From assembly GCF_003308995.1 (NCBI RefSeq), contig NZ_QFFJ01000001.1, positions 2,170,001 to 2,234,000 on the forward strand: a DNA stretch of 64,000 nucleotides. The letters run 5' to 3'. Below are positions 41,062 to 48,999 of this stretch, in pieces. A program made the translations under genes and the position numbers. Position 1 is the first letter of the stretch. Each line of letters starts with the position of its first letter. The notes under the pieces were generated by a model. The model had not been told where the DNA came from, searched no databases, and was given only the letters and a program-made list of their open reading frames with translations. The DNA comes from Chitinophaga flava. Lineage in GTDB: Bacteria > Bacteroidota > Bacteroidia > Chitinophagales > Chitinophagaceae.

Positions 41062-44000
41062 ATGAAGAGACTTTTACACGCATTATTATTTTTATTGGGA
41101 ACATTTTGTGGATTAAAGGTTTTAGCACAAACCCAGCCATTACCCAGGCCACTACCCTATCAGGAAAACTTTGACGCATTGTCGGCCTCAGCTACCGTCT
41201 ATCCGGATGGCTGGCAGGGCTGGGCCCTGAGCGGCTCGCCGGGCAGCAATTTCAACACTGCAGCCCCTGCGTCCGACAAACCACTGACATCCAATGGCAG
41301 TGCCTCCTCCACCGCCAACGGAGCGTATAACTACAGCGGCAAACTGGGTTTTCTCAACAGTGGTACTGTAGACAATGCTCTGGTGCTGTCTGTCAACACC
41401 AGCGGTCAGGTAAACATCAGTGTAGCCTATGACGCCATGACCATCAGGAATCCATACGATGGCAGTGCCAACACGCGCATCAATGAAATGGCATTGCAAT
41501 TTCGTGTAGGCGACACCGGTAGTTTTATTAATATCACTGGAACAGCCTATCAGAACAATACCATTACTCAAACCGGCGCGGGTATTACCCTGCCACAACA
41601 GCCGGTGCATATTACCGTCGCCTTGCCTGCAGCCTGCGACAACCAGCCGGTAGTACAACTGCGATGGGTAAACCGTCAGATCAGCGGGGCAGGCTCCCGC
41701 CCTTCCTTTGCGGTAGACAACATCACTGTGGACGGCGCCGGCGGTGATTTTACCCCACCTGCCATCAGCAATCTGGTACCGGCCAATCAGTCTGCAGATG
41801 TGTCACCCGCAGCGCCGCTGCACATCGTCTTCAGCGAAAACGTTCAGGCCGGACAGGGTAACATCTACCTGCATAACAGTACCCGTCAACATACTGACAC
41901 CATCTCCATTACCCATCCTTCTATCAGCATTAATAACAATCTCCTGATCATCAATAGAATATTACGGCCCAACAGTAACTATTATATCACTACAGACAGT
42001 GCAGTGGTGAAAGATATGTCCGGCAATATTTTCAGCGGCATCACCGACAGCGCTGTATGGCGTTTTTCTACCGGCGCACAGCAGCTGAACTATGATTTCA
42101 ATAGCTGCACCCCTTCCGGCAACAGTATGCTGAGCGGCGGCTTTATCCAGTATAGTGTAAGTGGTGCTCAGACCTGGGCCTGTACTACTTTCGGACAAAA
42201 TAACAGTAATGGTGTACAGATAAACGGTTATAGTGGTGGCGCCGTCGAAAATGAAGACTGGCTGATATCTCCGGCTTTTGACCTGAGTGTTTTCCAGGTT
42301 CCCCTGCTTCATTTTAGCAGCCGTACTGCATTTACCGGTCCTGCGCTGGCGCTGAAAGTATCTACCGACTATAGCGGCAGCGGGGATCCCAGAACCGCTA
42401 CCTGGTATACGCTGAACGGTCGTTTTCCTGACGGCGGCAGCGATGTATGGAATCTCAGCAATGGCATTAACCTGGCTGCCTACAAAGCCGCCAATGTATA
42501 CATTGCCTTTGTATATACTTCTTCTCCGGCAGCCCAGGCTGCGCGCTGGACGATCGATGATTTCGGACTGAAAGATACCACGGCAGCACCAGCTCCTACC
42601 CTTACCAGCAGCCCCGCCACCCTGGACTTCGATTATATTAAAGCCGGGCAGCAGTCGGCGCCACAATTGATCCGCTACTGGGGTAATGACTTCACCGGTG
42701 ACCTGCAAATCAATGTACCGGCAGGTTTCCTGATATCAGCCGATAGTAGCAGTTATAGTGCTCATCTCAGCATTCCCCAGGCCACGGTCAGTGCAGGCCC
42801 GCAACAATTATGGCTCAAATTCGCTCCTGCCGTCACAGGCACTGCTTACAGCGGAGCCATCAGTTTCAGTGCGCCGGGCTTCAGCGACAACCATATCCGG
42901 CTGACCGGCACTTCACTTCGTTCGCTGAAAGTGGTGAACTGGAATATAGAATGGTTTGGCAGTCCGGTGCAAGGGCCTACCAATGACAGTCTGCAGCAGG
43001 CCAATATAACCAGGATACTACAATATCTCGACGCAGATATTTATGCGCTGGCAGAAGTAGTAGACACCGCACGTTTCCGCGCAGTAGTGGGTCAGATGCC
43101 CGGATATGCCTATACTTTGTCAGATTTCGGGTCTTATGCTGACAGTGTTACTGATGTGGACTATGCTTCTGCACAGAAACTGGCATTTGTATATAAAACT
43201 TCGGTTGTTCGTAAAGTCCGCACCTATGGAGTACTCCGCCAGGGTGGCAGCAGCACGGCCTATTACAACTGGTCTTCCGGCAGGTTCCCTTATCTGATGG
43301 AAGCTACAGTCAGACTGGACAACGATTCTGCCCGGATACAATTTATTTTGCTGCATGCCAAAGCCAATACCGGCACCAAAGCTGAAAAGCTGGTGTCCTG
43401 GGATCGTCGCCGAAATGGGCTGAAAGAGCTGAAAGACACGCTGGATCGGTATTACCCGTATCACAATCTGATCCTGCTGGGCGATTTTAATGATGACCTG
43501 GCAAGGACGATCACCATAGAGCGGGCTCCTGATACCACCACTTCATATATTGACTTTATTAATGATACCCTGCATTATAAGCCTTTTACATTACCGTTGA
43601 GTCTGGCCGGCGGGCGGTCTACCGTCAGTTTTTCATCTGTGATTGACAATGTGATCGGGTCTGACGAAGCAGGGGTGGCTTATCTGCCAGCATCTGCCAG
43701 GGTGATGCAACAGGTACAGCAGCTGGTAAGTGGTTATGGTACCACTACTACAGACCATTATCCGGTGATGAGCCGTTATGATCTGCGTGTGCTGGCCAAT
43801 CCACTGCCCTTGAACAATTTTGATGCGCGGGCCGATGGCGGCAAGGTGCAGTTAAGCTGGACTACCCCTTATGAGATCAATGCCGCTTCCTTTGTGATAG
43901 AACGTTCCCGTAATCTGATACACTTTGCTCCGATAGATACAGTGGCAGCACATGGTGTGAGCCGGGAAATGAATCAGTATCTGTCTTATGATGACGATGC

Positions 44001-44349
44001 ATGGCCAGGTATGACATTATACCGGTTGAAATACAGGGGATTGGATGGCAGTGAAAAATATAGTCCGGTGAAAACGGTGTTTTTAACAGGCAAAGATCTT
44101 TGGTTGAAGTTATTCTGGTGTATATTTGGTCACCAGTTACAATATTGGGTAGACTGGAGTAGAAGCGGGGCTGCTGGTGTGCAGTTGATAGACCTGCAGG
44201 GCCGCGTTCGTTACCAGGGTGGTACTGATCTGGTGAAAGGCAGGAATTTCAGAACTATAGATATCAGCCAGTTACCTGCGGGTATTTATTTCCTGCGGAT
44301 ACAATCCGGGGAGCAGGTACAGGTGAGTAAGATTGTCGTTAACCACTGA
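41062..44349 (+). CDS. Large secreted endonuclease/exonuclease/phosphatase-domain protein with type IX sorting domain
   Basis: A 1095-residue multidomain exported protein. Signal peptide to about 23; a choice-of-anchor-like beta domain (about 30-230); a bacterial Ig-like domain (about 233-335, PPAISNLVPANQSADVSP); a second choice-of-anchor domain (about 340-505, ending WTIDDFGL); a CHU-type Ig-like domain (about 515-620). Then a metal-dependent EEP nuclease/phosphatase fold with NWNIEWFG (about 626), LLGDFND (about 803-809) and TDHYPV (about 897-902). The end is a type A type IX sorting domain (DISQLPAGIYFLRIQSG). Likely surface-attached or released DNase or phosphoesterase; the substrate is not known. 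Confidence 0.85.
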   Translation: MKRLLHALLFLLGTFCGLKVLAQTQPLPRPLPYQENFDALSASATVYPDGWQGWALSGSPGSNFNTAAPASDKPLTSNGSASSTANGAYNYSGKLGFLNSGTVDNALVLSVNTSGQVNISVAYDAMTIRNPYDGSANTRINEMALQFRVGDTGSFINITGTAYQNNTITQTGAGITLPQQPVHITVALPAACDNQPVVQLRWVNRQISGAGSRPSFAVDNITVDGAGGDFTPPAISNLVPANQSADVSPAAPLHIVFSENVQAGQGNIYLHNSTRQHTDTISITHPSISINNNLLIINRILRPNSNYYITTDSAVVKDMSGNIFSGITDSAVWRFSTGAQQLNYDFNSCTPSGNSMLSGGFIQYSVSGAQTWACTTFGQNNSNGVQINGYSGGAVENEDWLISPAFDLSVFQVPLLHFSSRTAFTGPALALKVSTDYSGSGDPRTATWYTLNGRFPDGGSDVWNLSNGINLAAYKAANVYIAFVYTSSPAAQAARWTIDDFGLKDTTAAPAPTLTSSPATLDFDYIKAGQQSAPQLIRYWGNDFTGDLQINVPAGFLISADSSSYSAHLSIPQATVSAGPQQLWLKFAPAVTGTAYSGAISFSAPGFSDNHIRLTGTSLRSLKVVNWNIEWFGSPVQGPTNDSLQQANITRILQYLDADIYALAEVVDTARFRAVVGQMPGYAYTLSDFGSYADSVTDVDYASAQKLAFVYKTSVVRKVRTYGVLRQGGSSTAYYNWSSGRFPYLMEATVRLDNDSARIQFILLHAKANTGTKAEKLVSWDRRRNGLKELKDTLDRYYPYHNLILLGDFNDDLARTITIERAPDTTTSYIDFINDTLHYKPFTLPLSLAGGRSTVSFSSVIDNVIGSDEAGVAYLPASARVMQQVQQLVSGYGTTTTDHYPVMSRYDLRVLANPLPLNNFDARADGGKVQLSWTTPYEINAASFVIERSRNLIHFAPIDTVAAHGVSREMNQYLSYDDDAWPGMTLYRLKYRGLDGSEKYSPVKTVFLTGKDLWLKLFWCIFGHQLQYWVDWSRSGAAGVQLIDLQGRVRYQGGTDLVKGRNFRTIDISQLPAGIYFLRIQSGEQVQVSKIVVNH

Positions 44350-44378
44350 TCTTTTTGAAAAAGCCATGCAATTGATAG

Positions 44379-44407
44379 GCCGTTCCGCAATGCGGGACGG
44401 CTTTTTT
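44379..44407 (+). terminator. Terminator after the secreted nuclease gene
   Basis: A 10-bp GC-rich stem (44379-44388 with 44392-44401, one G-U pair), 3-nt loop, followed by T6. It is 29 nt past the stop codon. Confidence 0.88.
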
Positions 44408-44504
44408 CATATTGGTTTACAGACACTTACACATTAAAATGGAGAAAAGACAAGATATTTAGGGATAAATGGGTAGGGTAACGCGGAAATTATCAATAGT
44501 TCAG

Positions 44505-44512
44505 TATCTTTG
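44505..44512 (+). promoter_or_regulatory. -7 element of the rpsF operon promoter
   Basis: TATCTTTG, an exact TAnnTTTG match, 41 nt before the rpsF ATG. A TTG at -33 is not evident, which is tolerated for strong ribosomal promoters in this phylum. Confidence 0.65.
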
Positions 44513-44553
44513 CGATCCAATTTTTTTATTTAAAACAATTAAAACAGGGAATT

Positions 44554-44904
44554 ATGAACTACGAATTGATGGTGATCTTTACCCCTGTGCTTTCTGAAGA
44601 CGACTACAAAGCGGCTCAGAAAAAATTCGCTGATATCATTAAAGATAACGGCGGAAACATTACGCACGAAAATCCCTGGGGATTAAGATCACTGGCGTAT
44701 CCTATCCGGAAAAAAACTACAGGAATGTATGTGGTTCTGGAATACACTGCGCCATCCGACCTCAATGAGAAGCTGAAAATCCAGCTGAACCGCGATGAAA
44801 ATGTATTACGTCACATGATCACTGCGCTTGACAAGCACGCTGTAGAATACAACGGCCGCAAGAGACATGGTGTAAATGCAGAATCTAAAACTACTGAAGC
44901 TTAA
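44554..44904 (+). CDS. rpsF: 30S ribosomal protein S6
   Basis: Small-subunit protein that binds the 16S central domain with S18. The 116-residue product starts MNYELMVIFTPVLSEDDY and contains the S6 core WGLRSLAYPIRKKTTGMYVVLEY at about 42-64 and LNRDENVLRHMITAL near 78-92. It is the first gene of an S6-S18-L9 operon, the usual order in this phylum without an intervening priB or ssb. Promoter element at 44505. The tail is charged and may be flexible. Confidence 0.97.
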   Translation: MNYELMVIFTPVLSEDDYKAAQKKFADIIKDNGGNITHENPWGLRSLAYPIRKKTTGMYVVLEYTAPSDLNEKLKIQLNRDENVLRHMITALDKHAVEYNGRKRHGVNAESKTTEA

Positions 44905-44908
44905 AATT

Positions 44909-45184
44909 ATGGCAGTTAAACCAAAAAAACAGGAAATCAAGTACTTAACAGCCGTAAAAACCGAGAAACGTCAGAAAAAATACTGCCGTTTCAAGAAAAT
45001 GGGCATCAGGTACGTAGATTACAAAGACGGTGAGTTTTTGAAGAAATTTTTGAACGACCAGGGTAAAATGCTGCCCCGCCGTATCACAGGTAACTCCCTG
45101 AAATTTCAGCGTAAAGTAGCCCAGGCTATTAAAAAAGCTCGTCAAATGGCTTTATTGCCTTATGTTACTGACCTTTTAAAGTAA
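44909..45184 (+). CDS. rpsR: 30S ribosomal protein S18
   Basis: Partner of S6 on the small-subunit platform. The 91-residue product begins MAVKPKKQEIKYLTAVKTEK; an in-frame ATG at 44876, inside rpsF, is not used by family members and is rejected. Characteristic are CRFKKMGIRYVDYKDGEFL and the basic RRITGNSLKFQRKVAQAIKKARQMALLP tail, of which only the first part is quoted here in pieces: PRRITG, FQRKVA, ARQMALLPY. It lies 4 nt after rpsF and 6 nt before rplI, a tight operon. Confidence 0.97.
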   Translation: MAVKPKKQEIKYLTAVKTEKRQKKYCRFKKMGIRYVDYKDGEFLKKFLNDQGKMLPRRITGNSLKFQRKVAQAIKKARQMALLPYVTDLLK

Positions 45185-45190
45185 GAAGTT

Positions 45191-45637
45191 ATGCAAATTA
45201 TCTTAATACAAGACGTAGATAACCTGGGTCAGAAGAATGAACTGGTTACCGTAAAGAATGGTTACGCCAGGAACTTTCTGATTCCTCAGAAATTCGCAGT
45301 AGAAGCTAGCCCTTCCAACCTGAAGCAACTGCAGGAGCGCCTGAAAGTGCAGAAAGTGAAAGAAGAAAAACTGCTGGCTGAAATCGCGAAAGTGGTGGAA
45401 GTGCTGAAAGCATCTCCTGTTAAAATCGGCGCTAAAACTGGTACTTCCGGTAAAATCTTCGGTAGCGTAACTGGTGTTCAGATCGCTCGTGCTATCAAAG
45501 AACAGAAAGGTTACGAAATTGACCGTCGCCGCATCCACATCCTGGATGATGTTAAAGAATTAGGTACTTACAAAGCACGCCTGGATTTCGGTAAAGGCAA
45601 CGAAACCGAAATGGAGTTTGAAGTTGTAGCTGAGTAG
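45191..45637 (+). CDS. rplI: 50S ribosomal protein L9
   Basis: Large-subunit protein with two globular domains joined by a long helix. The 148-residue product has the N-terminal signature IILIQDVDNLGQKNELVTVK and GYARNFLIPQKFAVEA (about 24-39), a charged helix (about 48-78), and the C-terminal domain with GSVTGVQIARAIKEQKG. Length and domain layout are typical. Last gene of the rpsF-rpsR-rplI operon, closed by a strong terminator 24 nt later. Confidence 0.97.
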   Translation: MQIILIQDVDNLGQKNELVTVKNGYARNFLIPQKFAVEASPSNLKQLQERLKVQKVKEEKLLAEIAKVVEVLKASPVKIGAKTGTSGKIFGSVTGVQIARAIKEQKGYEIDRRRIHILDDVKELGTYKARLDFGKGNETEMEFEVVAE

Positions 45638-45660
45638 TATTCATCCGGTTTACCGGAATA

Positions 45661-45700
45661 AAAAAATCCCGGACTGCCTGTCAGTCCGGGATTTTTTTTT
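45661..45700 (+). terminator. Terminator of the rpsF-rpsR-rplI operon
   Basis: A perfect 16-bp stem (45661-45676 with 45682-45697), 5-nt loop, followed by T residues to 45700. One of the strongest intrinsic terminators in the window. Confidence 0.93.
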
Positions 45701-45721
45701 GCGTTTGGAAGTGGTTAACAA

Positions 45722-45759
45722 TTGACAATATCCTGAGTGATAATTTTGGGGTATATTTG
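45722..45759 (+). promoter_or_regulatory. Promoter of the toxin-antitoxin-like cluster
   Basis: TATATTTG (45752-45759) is an exact TAnnTTTG match; TTGACA (45722-45727) lies 24 nt upstream, a little far for the usual spacing. It is 14 nt ahead of the first small gene at 45773. Confidence 0.5.
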
Positions 45760-45772
45760 TAATGTATCACAT

Positions 45773-45928
45773 ATGAAACTGCTCAATAACCAAGTGATGC
45801 CTGAATCCACAATCATTGAAAAATTTAAAAAGATGATTATGGATCCCAAATGGTTAAATCACCATTGTTCAAAAGCTATAATAACGACTGAGCCGGAAGG
45901 CAAAACACTCAGGTTTGTTCCTCATTAA
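45773..45928 (+). CDS. Small hypothetical protein, first gene of a toxin-antitoxin-like cluster
   Basis: A 51-residue protein beginning MKLLNNQVMPESTIIEKFKK, with a single histidine-histidine-cysteine stretch NHHCSKAII and a short charged end. I do not recognise a family. I start at the ATG at 45773, directly after the promoter; an in-frame ATG at 45737 would precede the -7 element and is rejected. It lies 21 nt before an antitoxin-like gene and the same promoter probably serves all three genes. It could be a small regulator, a part of the toxin-antitoxin module, or a gene remnant. Confidence 0.45.
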   Translation: MKLLNNQVMPESTIIEKFKKMIMDPKWLNHHCSKAIITTEPEGKTLRFVPH

Positions 45929-45949
45929 TTCAATATTTAAAATCACTTT

Positions 45950-46174
45950 ATGGCACACGCACTTCAATTGAAAAAACACAGCGCTGGCCAGGTTACATCA
46001 GCTTTTAACAGCCAGTCACCTGGACCAACTCCTAATTGGATTAAGCGGTGCATTGTTCGGATAAAAGCCAAAAGGCAAGTCAATAAAATAATGCGCAGCT
46101 TGAATGAAGCCGAAGAAATCCACGCAGGGAAACGCCCGGGAATCACATTTGAAGACTTCCTCAAAGACTTTTAG
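45950..46174 (+). CDS. Putative antitoxin of a RelE/ParE-type module
   Basis: A 74-residue basic protein. The N-terminal half is polar and lysine-rich (KRCIVRIKAKRQVNKIMRSL); the second half forms a helix LNEAEEIHAGKRPGITFEDF ending LKDF. A C-terminal (T)FEDFLKDF-like tail is common in small antitoxins that wrap around RelE/ParE toxins. It directly overlaps the toxin-like gene downstream, whose frame opens inside it. I see no clear ribbon-helix-helix or helix-turn-helix DNA-binding domain, so the assignment rests on size, overlap and the neighbour. Confidence 0.6.
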   Translation: MAHALQLKKHSAGQVTSAFNSQSPGPTPNWIKRCIVRIKAKRQVNKIMRSLNEAEEIHAGKRPGITFEDFLKDF

Positions 46175-46520
46175 GGTAATTACAACTTCCCGATTTATAA
46201 AAGAAGCCAAAAACCTTAAAAAGAAATACCCCAACATAAAAGAAGATTTTGTTTCCCTAAATGAAAAACTTCAGTCAGATCCAATAACAGGAAACGTTTC
46301 TCTAGGCAAAGGCTGTTATAAAGTAAGAATGTCTATTTCTGATAAAGGATGTGGAGAAAGTAGTGGTGCGCGGGTAATCATACAGGCCATTATTCAGGAC
46401 GAAGTGGTATATCTTCTTAGTGTGTATGATAAATCAACTCGTGATACCTATACAAATAAAGAGATCGCCACTATCTTAAAACATAAATTTGCTATCTCCG
46501 AGGATTCTGGTGGTTGGTAA
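46104..46520 (+). CDS. RelE/ParE-family toxin
   Basis: A compact basic protein, probably an mRNA-cleaving or gyrase-targeting toxin. The conserved part begins FRVITTSRFIKEAKNLKKKY and continues with LGKGCYKVRMSISDKGCGES, GARVIIQAIIQDEVVYLLSV and YDKSTRDTYTNKEI, closely resembling RelE/ParE toxins of Bacteroidota. The first in-frame ATG is at 46104 (139 residues), which overlaps the antitoxin by 71 nt; the family-like N-terminus suggests the real start is the TTG at 46149 (124 residues, 26-nt overlap). Either overlap implies coupled translation with the antitoxin. Confidence 0.75.
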   Translation: MKPKKSTQGNARESHLKTSSKTFRVITTSRFIKEAKNLKKKYPNIKEDFVSLNEKLQSDPITGNVSLGKGCYKVRMSISDKGCGESSGARVIIQAIIQDEVVYLLSVYDKSTRDTYTNKEIATILKHKFAISEDSGGW

Positions 46521-46592
46521 TCCTAGCTCCTCAGCATCCACCGCTGAAAAACTCAAATCTTATTAGTATTTTCATACACATATTCCGCCAGT

Positions 46593-47465
46593 ATGAAAAA
46601 ATACCTTTTCTGTTTCCTCATCCCAGTGCTCCTGACAGCCTGCAACACGCACAAAAACAAAAAAACAACACCTGTGCGGCTGACAGCCATCACTATACAT
46701 GGCGACAGCATCCCACAATATTCTTTTCAGTATGATACTGCCGGCCATCTCATTCGGCTAACCAAACATTACCGGAAAGATGCCAGTCAGATATATTCCT
46801 TCCAATACGACAACTCCAACAGGCTGGCAGGCATGCAATCTGCCTACCAGGACCGTGGCCATACCACTATCGATCAGAAGGCGACTGTGAGCGCCTGGGA
46901 CCCGTTGGGTAACGTTACAGTAGTCAAGTATTACGATACTAACAATATCCCCGTCAAAACTGCCCGTCTCACCTGGAAAAAAGGAATGCCTGTAGCCCTT
47001 AAGTACATTGATTCCACACAGGCTATCAGCTGGAATTATACCAATGGAAACCCTGACTGGAAAAACATCAGTACAGATACTACCACCAGCGATGGCCAGG
47101 ATACCAGTATCTGTATCCGCAGCGCCCGGTATGAATGGGATGACACGATTAATCCCTTGCGGCCACTGGTCAACCAGCTGGTGATGGTGCCAGGATTGTC
47201 ACCGGGGCAGGCGCTTCCGTTACCTGAATTATCTGATTTTTTACTGACTGTCAGTTCCAACAATCCTACATTGATTAAAATGGACGAACAGCAGAAGGCT
47301 GTCTATGGCAAGACTTCGCAACAGTACTTCCGGAACAACACCATGCAGTTCTTTTATGCCTGTAAAAATGGTTATCCTGTCACTGCCAGGGTTCACTTTC
47401 ACTCTGAAGGATACACCAAACTGGACTCGGATACCCAGGTAAATCTGGATTATAGTTATCAATAA
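46593..47465 (+). CDS. Lipoprotein with RHS-like YD repeats
   Basis: A 290-residue predicted lipoprotein: signal peptide with lipobox LTAC and lipidated C17. The mature part has repeated segments of the form Y-S-F-Q-Y-D-x-x-x-x-L (YSFQYDTAGHLIRLTKHYRK and YSFQYDNSNRLAGMQ), like the strand repeats of small YD/RHS-related and DUF4595-type lipoproteins in Bacteroidota. The C-terminal third is beta-rich and ends NLDYSYQ. No enzyme motif is visible; the function is unknown. It stands after the toxin-antitoxin cluster and 35 nt before the rhomboid gene. Confidence 0.6.
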   Translation: MKKYLFCFLIPVLLTACNTHKNKKTTPVRLTAITIHGDSIPQYSFQYDTAGHLIRLTKHYRKDASQIYSFQYDNSNRLAGMQSAYQDRGHTTIDQKATVSAWDPLGNVTVVKYYDTNNIPVKTARLTWKKGMPVALKYIDSTQAISWNYTNGNPDWKNISTDTTTSDGQDTSICIRSARYEWDDTINPLRPLVNQLVMVPGLSPGQALPLPELSDFLLTVSSNNPTLIKMDEQQKAVYGKTSQQYFRNNTMQFFYACKNGYPVTARVHFHSEGYTKLDSDTQVNLDYSYQ

Positions 47466-47500
47466 ACGCCATGCGGGGAATTATCCGTAACTTTTAATGG

Positions 47501-48121
47501 ATGGACACCCGCACCCGATTCAGACTAATGCCGGTTACCTTGCTGCTGGTAGCCGTCAACCTGTTGATATACCTGCTCACTGTGATAGCCGGTATGAACG
47601 GCTGGTGGGGCAATGGGGCGCAGTTGCTGCACTGGGGTGCCAACTACTGGCCGCTCACCATCGGGGAAGGCCAATACTGGCGCCTGTTTACCAGCATGTT
47701 TCTCCATGCTGGATGGTGGCATCTATTTACCAACATGCTGGGATTATTGATTGCAGGGGTTTTCCTGGAACCGGTTATACGACAGGTCCGTTTTGGAATT
47801 GTCTATCTTTTTACCGGATTACTGTCTGATTACGCCAGTATTTGGTTTCATCGTCAGGTAGTAGGTGTAGGTGCTTCCGGGGCTATTTTCGGAGTTTATG
47901 GCGTATTTCTGGCCCTGCTGACCACCCGCCTGTTTCCTCCTGTTCCCCGGCGTAATTTTCTCGCTTATATCAGTTTATTCATCCTCCTCAACCTGCTCTC
48001 CGTCAGCTTTGCACAGGATATTGACAATGCTGCCCATCTGACAGGTTTTCTCAGTGGTATGCTGGCAGGATATATCCTCTATTTCACCCTCACGCCGGAC
48101 GATGGTAAACGATTGAAGTGA
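47501..48121 (+). CDS. Rhomboid-family intramembrane serine protease
   Basis: Cleaves transmembrane substrates within the inner membrane. The 206-residue chain has six hydrophobic segments. The catalytic serine is S126 in VGVGASGAIFGVYG and the catalytic histidine is H179 in DNAAHLTGFLSGMLAG, giving the Ser-His dyad; the structural H-x4-H-x3-N is H69, H74 and N78 in FLHAGWWHLFTN. It starts at the ATG at 47501. Substrates cannot be inferred; neighbours are lipoprotein genes. Confidence 0.9.
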   Translation: MDTRTRFRLMPVTLLLVAVNLLIYLLTVIAGMNGWWGNGAQLLHWGANYWPLTIGEGQYWRLFTSMFLHAGWWHLFTNMLGLLIAGVFLEPVIRQVRFGIVYLFTGLLSDYASIWFHRQVVGVGASGAIFGVYGVFLALLTTRLFPPVPRRNFLAYISLFILLNLLSVSFAQDIDNAAHLTGFLSGMLAGYILYFTLTPDDGKRLK

Positions 48122-48146
48122 TACTGCTTCTCCCTGAGGAATTCCC

Positions 48147-48154
48147 TACATTTG
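48147..48154 (+). promoter_or_regulatory. -7 element upstream of the lipoprotein pair
   Basis: TACATTTG, an exact TAnnTTTG match, 19 nt before the ATG at 48174. No clear -33 TTG at the expected spacing. Confidence 0.5.
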
Positions 48155-48173
48155 TACCCCAAAATCCCTTACT

Positions 48174-48932
48174 ATGATAAAAAGATTATTATTGCTGGGA
48201 CTGGCCGTTAACCTGCTGTGGGCCTGCAATTCCAGCAAAGACACCGGAAATGCCACCAACGACAGCGCCTATACGCCAAATGACAGTATCCAGTCTGAAC
48301 AGCCCATCGACGACGCCCCCGACATTATTGACACCATAGCGGTAGGCGACAAAAAATTTTTCGTTTACTTTATCGATAAAGCCATCTTTGAGCAATATCC
48401 TGAATATGATCATTCCATAGACCCCGAATCCGAATCCAAGGCTCTTGCTAAAGACAGTACTGTTAAACGGGTAGGTGACGACCTGATCTTCCAGTTTGCT
48501 AATGGGCAACAAAAAATACATACCAATGTAAATTCCGAGGGTGACGATTTTGCCCGTTATCAGTATGCCGGTTACTATCCAGCCCTGCACAGACATGGAT
48601 TGGATGCCACCTTTTACGCAACAAGCTATTTTGAACTGCTCAATCCCGATAATGGCGACACCCTTCGCCTATGGACTCCACCCGTTATCTCCCCGGACAA
48701 AAAATACTTCCTCTGCCCTAGCCTGGACCTTGGATATGGTTTTCGTGAGAACGGTTTTCAGTTGTTTGAAGTCAAAAACAAAACCATTGTGCCTATCGGC
48801 AATATAATCCTTGAAAAATACGGTATCAATGAAGTACAATGGATTGATAACAAAACGCTTATTGCCACTTATCAAACCCGTGAGGACTTTTCAAAGCAAC
48901 GTGTCAGCTTTATAAAAATGGTGATGCAGTAA
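48174..48932 (+). CDS. Lipoprotein, first of a tandem duplicate pair
   Basis: A 252-residue predicted lipoprotein: signal peptide MIKRLLLLGLAVNLLWACNS with lipidated C18, then a low-complexity Asn/Thr/Ser/Asp spacer (19-50) and a globular domain. The domain is shared with the next gene throughout, including QYAGYYPALHRHGLDATFY, FELLNPDNGDTLRLW, PPVISPDKKYFLCPS and EVQWIDNKTLIATYQT. I do not recognise a named family; the layout suggests a beta-propeller-like or immunity-like surface protein, but that is a guess. Confidence 0.7.
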   Translation: MIKRLLLLGLAVNLLWACNSSKDTGNATNDSAYTPNDSIQSEQPIDDAPDIIDTIAVGDKKFFVYFIDKAIFEQYPEYDHSIDPESESKALAKDSTVKRVGDDLIFQFANGQQKIHTNVNSEGDDFARYQYAGYYPALHRHGLDATFYATSYFELLNPDNGDTLRLWTPPVISPDKKYFLCPSLDLGYGFRENGFQLFEVKNKTIVPIGNIILEKYGINEVQWIDNKTLIATYQTREDFSKQRVSFIKMVMQ

Positions 48933-48999
48933 GGTTAGGGAGCTTCCCCACCGCTAAAAATAAATATTGAACCTTTACAACAAAGTAAAATTCCGTACT

